DNA from: Accumulibacter sp.
GTDB taxonomy: Bacteria; Pseudomonadota; Gammaproteobacteria; Burkholderiales; Rhodocyclaceae
Assembly (NCBI GenBank): GCA_031267455.1
Contig: JAIRZC010000193.1
Span: 1 to 8,391, forward strand
DNA length: 8,391 nucleotides
Direction: 5' to 3'
The notes beneath the pieces are model-generated. The model ran no database searches and was not told the origin of the DNA. It saw only the letters and a program-made list of their open reading frames with translations. This document shows, piece after piece, positions 5,453 through 8,391 of the stretch (positions are counted from its first letter, which is position 1; every line of letters begins with the position of its first letter). The translations under genes and the position numbers were made by a program.

Positions 5453-6762
5453 TTGAAACGCAAATTCCGTGTCTTTGGCGCTTGGGGAACGATTTTCGAC
5501 CACCAGGGCATCGATAGAAAGAAGAAAAAGTAAAAAAAGGTGGCCGTTTGCGCGGCGGAAGTTCCGGGGATGGTTCCCCATACGATGTGTTCCGGCGGCT
5601 TCGTTCCGAGGAAGCCGAGTGTCAGGAAAGCCAGGACGAAGAGAAAAAGCATGAGTTTGAAAACGGCTCCGCGATGGCGGATCGATTTTACCGGAGAGCG
5701 GTCGAGCCAAGGCAGAAAAAAAAGGATCGCGACGGCGCCATTCATCGAAACGACGCCGAGCAATTTGGGGTCGATTCCGAAAAGCGGCCGTGTCATCGCG
5801 CGCAGCATCGAATAAAAGGGGGTGAAATACCAGACGGGCTCGATGTATTCCGGTGTCTTTAAAGGGTCGGCCGGAAGGAAATTTTCCGATTCCAGGAGAG
5901 TTCCTCCGCCTTCGGGCGCGAAAAAGACGACCGCGAAAAAAACGAGGAAAAAAACGCTGGCCGCGTGAAGTTCCCTGACCGTGTAATACGGATGGAAGGG
6001 GATGCTCCCGATTTCGCCGGTTTCGACGGGGTCGTGGATCGAAAGAGCGTCGGGATGGCTTGAACCCACTTCGCGCAGCGCGAGAAGGTGCAGGACGATG
6101 AGGAGAATCAGCGCGAGCGGCAGCGCAATGACGTGCAACGCGAAAAAGCGTCCGAGCGTCGCGCCGCCGACCGAGAAGTCGCCGCGTACCCAGTCGGCGA
6201 GAGAGTTCCCGAAAAACGGGACTGCCGAAGCGAGGTCCGTGATTACCTGCGCCGCCCAAAAGGACATTTGTCCCCAGGGAAGCACGTAGCCCGTAAAGGC
6301 CTCCGCCATCAGCAGGTAGAAAATCAGGACACCGACGATCCAGAGGAGTTCGCGTGGTTTCCGGTAGGACCCGTAGAGCAGGCAGCGGAAAATGTGCAGG
6401 TAGACGACGAGGAAGAACGCCGAAGCGCCCGTCGAGTGCGTGGTTCGGATCAGCCAGCCCCAATTTACGTCGCGCATGAGGTATTCGACGCTGGCGAACG
6501 CGGCGGGAAGGCCGTCGGCGTTCGGCGCGGCGCTGGGCTGATAGTGCATGGCGAGAAATATCCCGGTGAGTATCTGCATCGACAGGACGATGAGGCCGAG
6601 CGAGCCGAAGAAATACCAAAAATTGAGGTTCTTCGGAACGCGGTATTCCGAAAAATGGTTTCGCCAAAACGCAGTCAGCGGAAGGCGCGCGTCGAGCCAT
6701 TCCAGAAGATCGGCGAAAAGACCGCCGTTCGAGCGGTATTTTTCGGACGGCGGCGTTTTCAC
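5449..6762 (-). CDS. petB: Cytochrome b of the bc1 complex
   Basis: Cytochrome b is the membrane core of ubiquinol:cytochrome c reductase, carrying two b hemes and the Qo and Qi quinone sites. This 437-residue protein has about eight membrane helices. Heme ligands are His109 and His123 (H-X13-H, HSTGASAFFLVVYLH) and His210 and His225 (H-X14-H). The Qo-site loop reads EPVWY (308-312), the PVWY form of PEWY known in betaproteobacteria as I recall them. The sequence after the last heme ligand is LALREVGSSHP where relatives have LALHEVGSNNP; the quinone-contacting Qi His is thus Arg230 (codon CGC, 6073-6075). The start is GTG at 6762, overlapping the petA stop as GTGA, with GGGAG seven bases upstream. 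The stop overlaps petC as ATGA, so petABC is translationally coupled. Identity is certain; Qi-site function is uncertain. Confidence 0.97.
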   Translation of the reverse strand: MKTPPSEKYRSNGGLFADLLEWLDARLPLTAFWRNHFSEYRVPKNLNFWYFFGSLGLIVLSMQILTGIFLAMHYQPSAAPNADGLPAAFASVEYLMRDVNWGWLIRTTHSTGASAFFLVVYLHIFRCLLYGSYRKPRELLWIVGVLIFYLLMAEAFTGYVLPWGQMSFWAAQVITDLASAVPFFGNSLADWVRGDFSVGGATLGRFFALHVIALPLALILLIVLHLLALREVGSSHPDALSIHDPVETGEIGSIPFHPYYTVRELHAASVFFLVFFAVVFFAPEGGGTLLESENFLPADPLKTPEYIEPVWYFTPFYSMLRAMTRPLFGIDPKLLGVVSMNGAVAILFFLPWLDRSPVKSIRHRGAVFKLMLFLFVLAFLTLGFLGTKPPEHIVWGTIPGTSAAQTATFFYFFFFLSMPWWSKIVPQAPKTRNLRFK

Positions 6763-7382
6763 TCTTTTGCTCCCTGGATATTTTTCGCGTTCTCTCCGAC
6801 CAGGAGGCGGTTTTCAGAGAGATAGCGATGCGGAGGAACTTCGAGGTTTCGCGCGGCCAGCGTATTTTTGAAGGCGCGTCCCGAAAAATCGAAGGTCGCG
6901 CCGTGGCATTGGCATGCGAAACCGCCGGGCCAATCGGCGGGCATTTTCTCACCATCTCCTCGTTCAAATCGCGGCACAGGGGAACACCCAAAGTGAGTGC
7001 ACACTCCAAGAACGACGAGCAGATTCGGACGGATCGAACGTGTCGCGTTTTCGCAGTTTTCGGGCTGTTGTTTTTGTTTTGATTCGGGGTCGAAAACGCG
7101 ACCCGATACCTCCGTGAGGCTTGCAAGCATCTCTGCCGTCCGGTTGAGTATCCATACCGGGCGGGCGCGCCATTCGACGATTTTCATCTGTCCGGGCAAA
7201 AGATCGCCGATATCGACTTCGACAGGCGCGGCGGAGAGTTTTGCGCGCGCCGACGGCGCGAGGCTCGACAAAAAGGGGAAAGCCGCCGCCGCCATTCCCG
7301 ATCCGCCGGTGATAGCGACCGCGACCAGGAGACTCCGCCTTCGGGAATCCGTTTCACGATGGGTTTTGCGATTCGTTTTCAT
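6759..7382 (-). CDS. petA: Ubiquinol-cytochrome c reductase Rieske iron-sulfur subunit
   Basis: The Rieske protein takes the first electron from quinol at the Qo site and shuttles it to cytochrome c1. The 207 residues begin with a twin-arginine signal anchor (SRRRSLLVAV at 13-22, then a hydrophobic helix), followed by PVEVDIGDL and the cluster fold. Box 1 is CTHFGC (128-133) and box 2 is CQCHGA (157-162), so ligands Cys128, His130, Cys157 and His160 and the disulfide pair Cys133/Cys159 are all present. Box 2 departs from CPCHGS: Pro is Gln and Ser is Ala. The Pro loop, usually PAP-like, reads NTLAARNL (173-180). Loss of the Ser hydrogen bond to the cluster lowers the midpoint potential in mutants of other species. 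The ATG at 7382 matches relatives but lacks a good Shine-Dalgarno site. It is the first gene of petABC. Confidence 0.96.
   Translation of the reverse strand: MKTNRKTHRETDSRRRSLLVAVAITGGSGMAAAAFPFLSSLAPSARAKLSAAPVEVDIGDLLPGQMKIVEWRARPVWILNRTAEMLASLTEVSGRVFDPESKQKQQPENCENATRSIRPNLLVVLGVCTHFGCSPVPRFERGDGEKMPADWPGGFACQCHGATFDFSGRAFKNTLAARNLEVPPHRYLSENRLLVGENAKNIQGAKE
6770..6774 (-). promoter_or_regulatory. Ribosome-binding site supporting the GTG start of petB
   Basis: GGGAG lies inside the end of petA, seven bases before the GTG at 6762. Together with the GTGA stop/start overlap it supports GTG as the petB start. Confidence 0.6.
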
Positions 7383-7526
7383 TTTTCGCGTTCGTCGCGC
7401 GGATTTTCGGAACGGGGCTGTGGTTTTCTTTCCTTCCCGGATCGGGAGCGCGGCCCTTCGATTGCCGAAAGGGACGCTCGCAGTGAAAAAGGAAGGGGTT
7501 CGGCGCCGCTCCAGAGACGCGCAGAT
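7383..7526 (-). other. recR-petA intergenic spacer with a small stem-loop
   Basis: This gap presumably holds the petABC promoter, but I see no convincing -35/-10 pair. It contains a GC-rich stem-loop at 7454-7473: CCCTTCG against CGAAAGGG, with one bulged A and a five-base loop. No T-run follows in the transcript direction, so it is not a clear terminator. No small gene is supported. Confidence 0.4.
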
Positions 7527-8129
7527 TCATTCGGCAAGCGATTTTCGTTCCCGGATCGCTTGCGCAAGCGTCCCGGCGTCGACGTATTCGATCTCTCCTC
7601 CGACCGGAACGCCGCGCGCAATCCTTGATACGCGAAGCGGGCGCGCTTTAAGCATTTCGGCCAGGTAATGCGCCGTAATCTCGCCTTCGTTGGTGAAATT
7701 CGTCGCGATGATGACTTCGCGCACCGCGCCGCCGTCGAGACGTTCCAGCAGTTTTTCGAGCCCGAGTTCGCGCACGCCGACGCCGTCGAGCGGGGAGATG
7801 CGCCCCATCAGGACATAGTACATGCCGGAGTAGGCCAGCGTTTGTTCCATCATCGCCATATCGATGGGCGTTTCGACGATACAGAGCAGGCCTTCGTCGC
7901 GCTTTGTCGAGCGGCAGCGTCCGCAGATTTCATCTTCGGTGAAGGTATTGCAGCGTCGGCAATGCCTGAGCGTTTCAAGCGCGTGCTCCAGGGACCTCGC
8001 CAGGCGGTCGGCGCCGGGCCGGTCGCGCTGCATCAGGTGAAACGCCATGCGCTGCGCCGATTTCGGCCCGACTCCCGGCAGGCAGCGCAGGGCTGTGATC
8101 AGGTCTTCGAGACTCGAGGGCTGTGTCAT
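7527..8129 (-). CDS. recR: Recombination mediator protein RecR
   Basis: RecR works with RecF and RecO to load RecA on single-stranded DNA gaps coated with SSB. At 200 residues it has the family's usual length. In order it shows the helix-hairpin-helix [16 protein letters not shown] (17-32), a four-cysteine zinc motif (Cys57, Cys60, Cys69, Cys72), a TOPRIM domain starting LCIVETPID (82-90) and continuing [15 protein letters not shown], and the C-terminal block [20 protein letters not shown] (169-188). The ATG at 8129 overlaps the ybaB stop as TGATG; no separate Shine-Dalgarno site is visible, so translation is probably coupled. The ybaB-recR order is a widely conserved bacterial pair, usually behind dnaX. 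All key residues I can check are intact, unlike several other genes in the window. Confidence 0.97.
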   Translation of the reverse strand: MTQPSSLEDLITALRCLPGVGPKSAQRMAFHLMQRDRPGADRLARSLEHALETLRHCRRCNTFTEDEICGRCRSTKRDEGLLCIVETPIDMAMMEQTLAYSGMYYVLMGRISPLDGVGVRELGLEKLLERLDGGAVREVIIATNFTNEGEITAHYLAEMLKARPLRVSRIARGVPVGGEIEYVDAGTLAQAIRERKSLAE

Positions 8130-8391
8130 CAGAAGGGCAGTTTCATTCCCGGTGGCAGATCGAGCCCCGATGTGAAACCGCCCATGCGTTCCTGCGAGAT
8201 TTTTTCCGCGCGCCGGACGGCGTCGTTGAACGCGGCCGCGACGAGGTCTTCGAGCATTTCCTTGTCGTCCATGACGGACGAGTCGATCAGGACGCGCCGG
8301 ATATCGTGCGAACACGTCATGAGCACTTTGACCATTCCCGCGCCCGAATCTCCCTCGACCTCGGTTCGCGCGAGTTCATCCTGCGCCTTTT
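8129..8391 (-). CDS. ybaB: YbaB/EbfC family nucleoid-associated protein, C-terminal 86 residues (5' end outside window)
   Basis: YbaB/EbfC proteins are small DNA-binding dimers with a tweezer-like shape, found next to recR in many bacteria. The window holds the part from [21 protein letters not shown] to the stop. It includes the core [15 protein letters not shown], the strongly conserved [18 protein letters not shown] helix and the typical ending LPPGMKLPF. The start and roughly the first 20 residues lie beyond position 8391. An internal Met at 8335 is not the start, because the frame upstream matches the family ([14 protein letters not shown]). The 3' end overlaps recR by one base. Nothing unusual is seen. 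Confidence 0.93.
   Translation of the reverse strand, partial: KAQDELARTEVEGDSGAGMVKVLMTCSHDIRRVLIDSSVMDDKEMLEDLVAAAFNDAVRRAEKISQERMGGFTSGLDLPPGMKLPF

Noticed and set aside
4136..5533. A 465-residue open frame on the plus strand opposite sspA and petC
   Set aside because: Its composition is that of an antisense shadow, with no motif, and it lies over two well-supported genes.
4742..7126. A 794-residue open frame on the minus strand running through petB and into petA
   Set aside because: Only the part after the ATG at 5452 resembles a protein (cytochrome c1). The upstream part is Arg/Pro-rich out-of-frame reading of petB and petA, open because the DNA is GC-rich.
7454..7473. Stem-loop between recR and petA as a terminator
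   Set aside because: The stem has a bulge and no T-run follows in the transcribed direction, so it is only noted in the spacer.
1..8391. CRISPR array, tRNA, rRNA, IS element or att site
   Set aside because: I looked for regular direct repeats, cloverleaf sequences, transposase motifs and terminal inverted repeats and saw none.

Overview
This 8.4 kb GC-rich stretch looks like a betaproteobacterial chromosome. Every convincing gene lies on the minus strand, so the window reads from right to left. The evidence for the class is the ybaB-recR pair, the petABC-sspA-sspB block, the FtsH N-terminus ([13 protein letters not shown]...), the GIVNLTPDSFSGDG motif in FolP and the H-X14-H heme spacing in helix D of cytochrome b. 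FtsH and FolP suggest a Rhodocyclales- or Nitrosomonadales-like lineage, but that placement is from memory and uncertain.

Layout in transcription order: (1) the C-terminal part of YbaB/EbfC, overlapping recR through TGATG; (2) a 144-bp gap, then the cytochrome bc1 operon petA (Rieske), petB (cytochrome b) and petC (cytochrome c1), joined by GTGA and ATGA stop/start overlaps; (3) sspA and sspB (RNA-polymerase-associated stringent starvation protein and ClpXP adaptor); (4) a roughly 200-bp leader with a plausible promoter, then ftsH and a strong intrinsic terminator; (5) an inserted segment holding the wreck of a Phd/VapC-type toxin-antitoxin pair and a VatA/CatB-like hexapeptide acetyltransferase; (6) the start of folP, joined to the acetyltransferase by ATGA. 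In many betaproteobacteria ftsH and folP are adjacent, so segment 5 looks acquired.

Together the genes cover recombinational repair, respiration (quinol to cytochrome c), stress control of transcription and proteolysis (SspA, SspB-ClpXP, FtsH), and folate synthesis. SspB and FtsH both serve ATP-dependent proteolysis and sit side by side.

The most unusual signal is a run of substitutions at residues normally almost invariant, in otherwise intact and well-conserved genes. Cytochrome c1 has CSGCL instead of CXXCH, so the proximal heme ligand is lost. Cytochrome b has Arg where the Qi-site His is expected. The Rieske protein has CQCHGA instead of CPCHGS, and its Pro loop has lost its prolines. 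FtsH has HEAVH instead of HEAGH. FolP has SVET instead of SVDT. Most can be explained by one base change each. Either this lineage is under relaxed or altered selection, with its bc1 complex retuned or decaying, or the sequence carries errors; reads and relatives would tell. I found no CRISPR array, IS element, tRNA or rRNA, and no wholly unknown multi-gene system.
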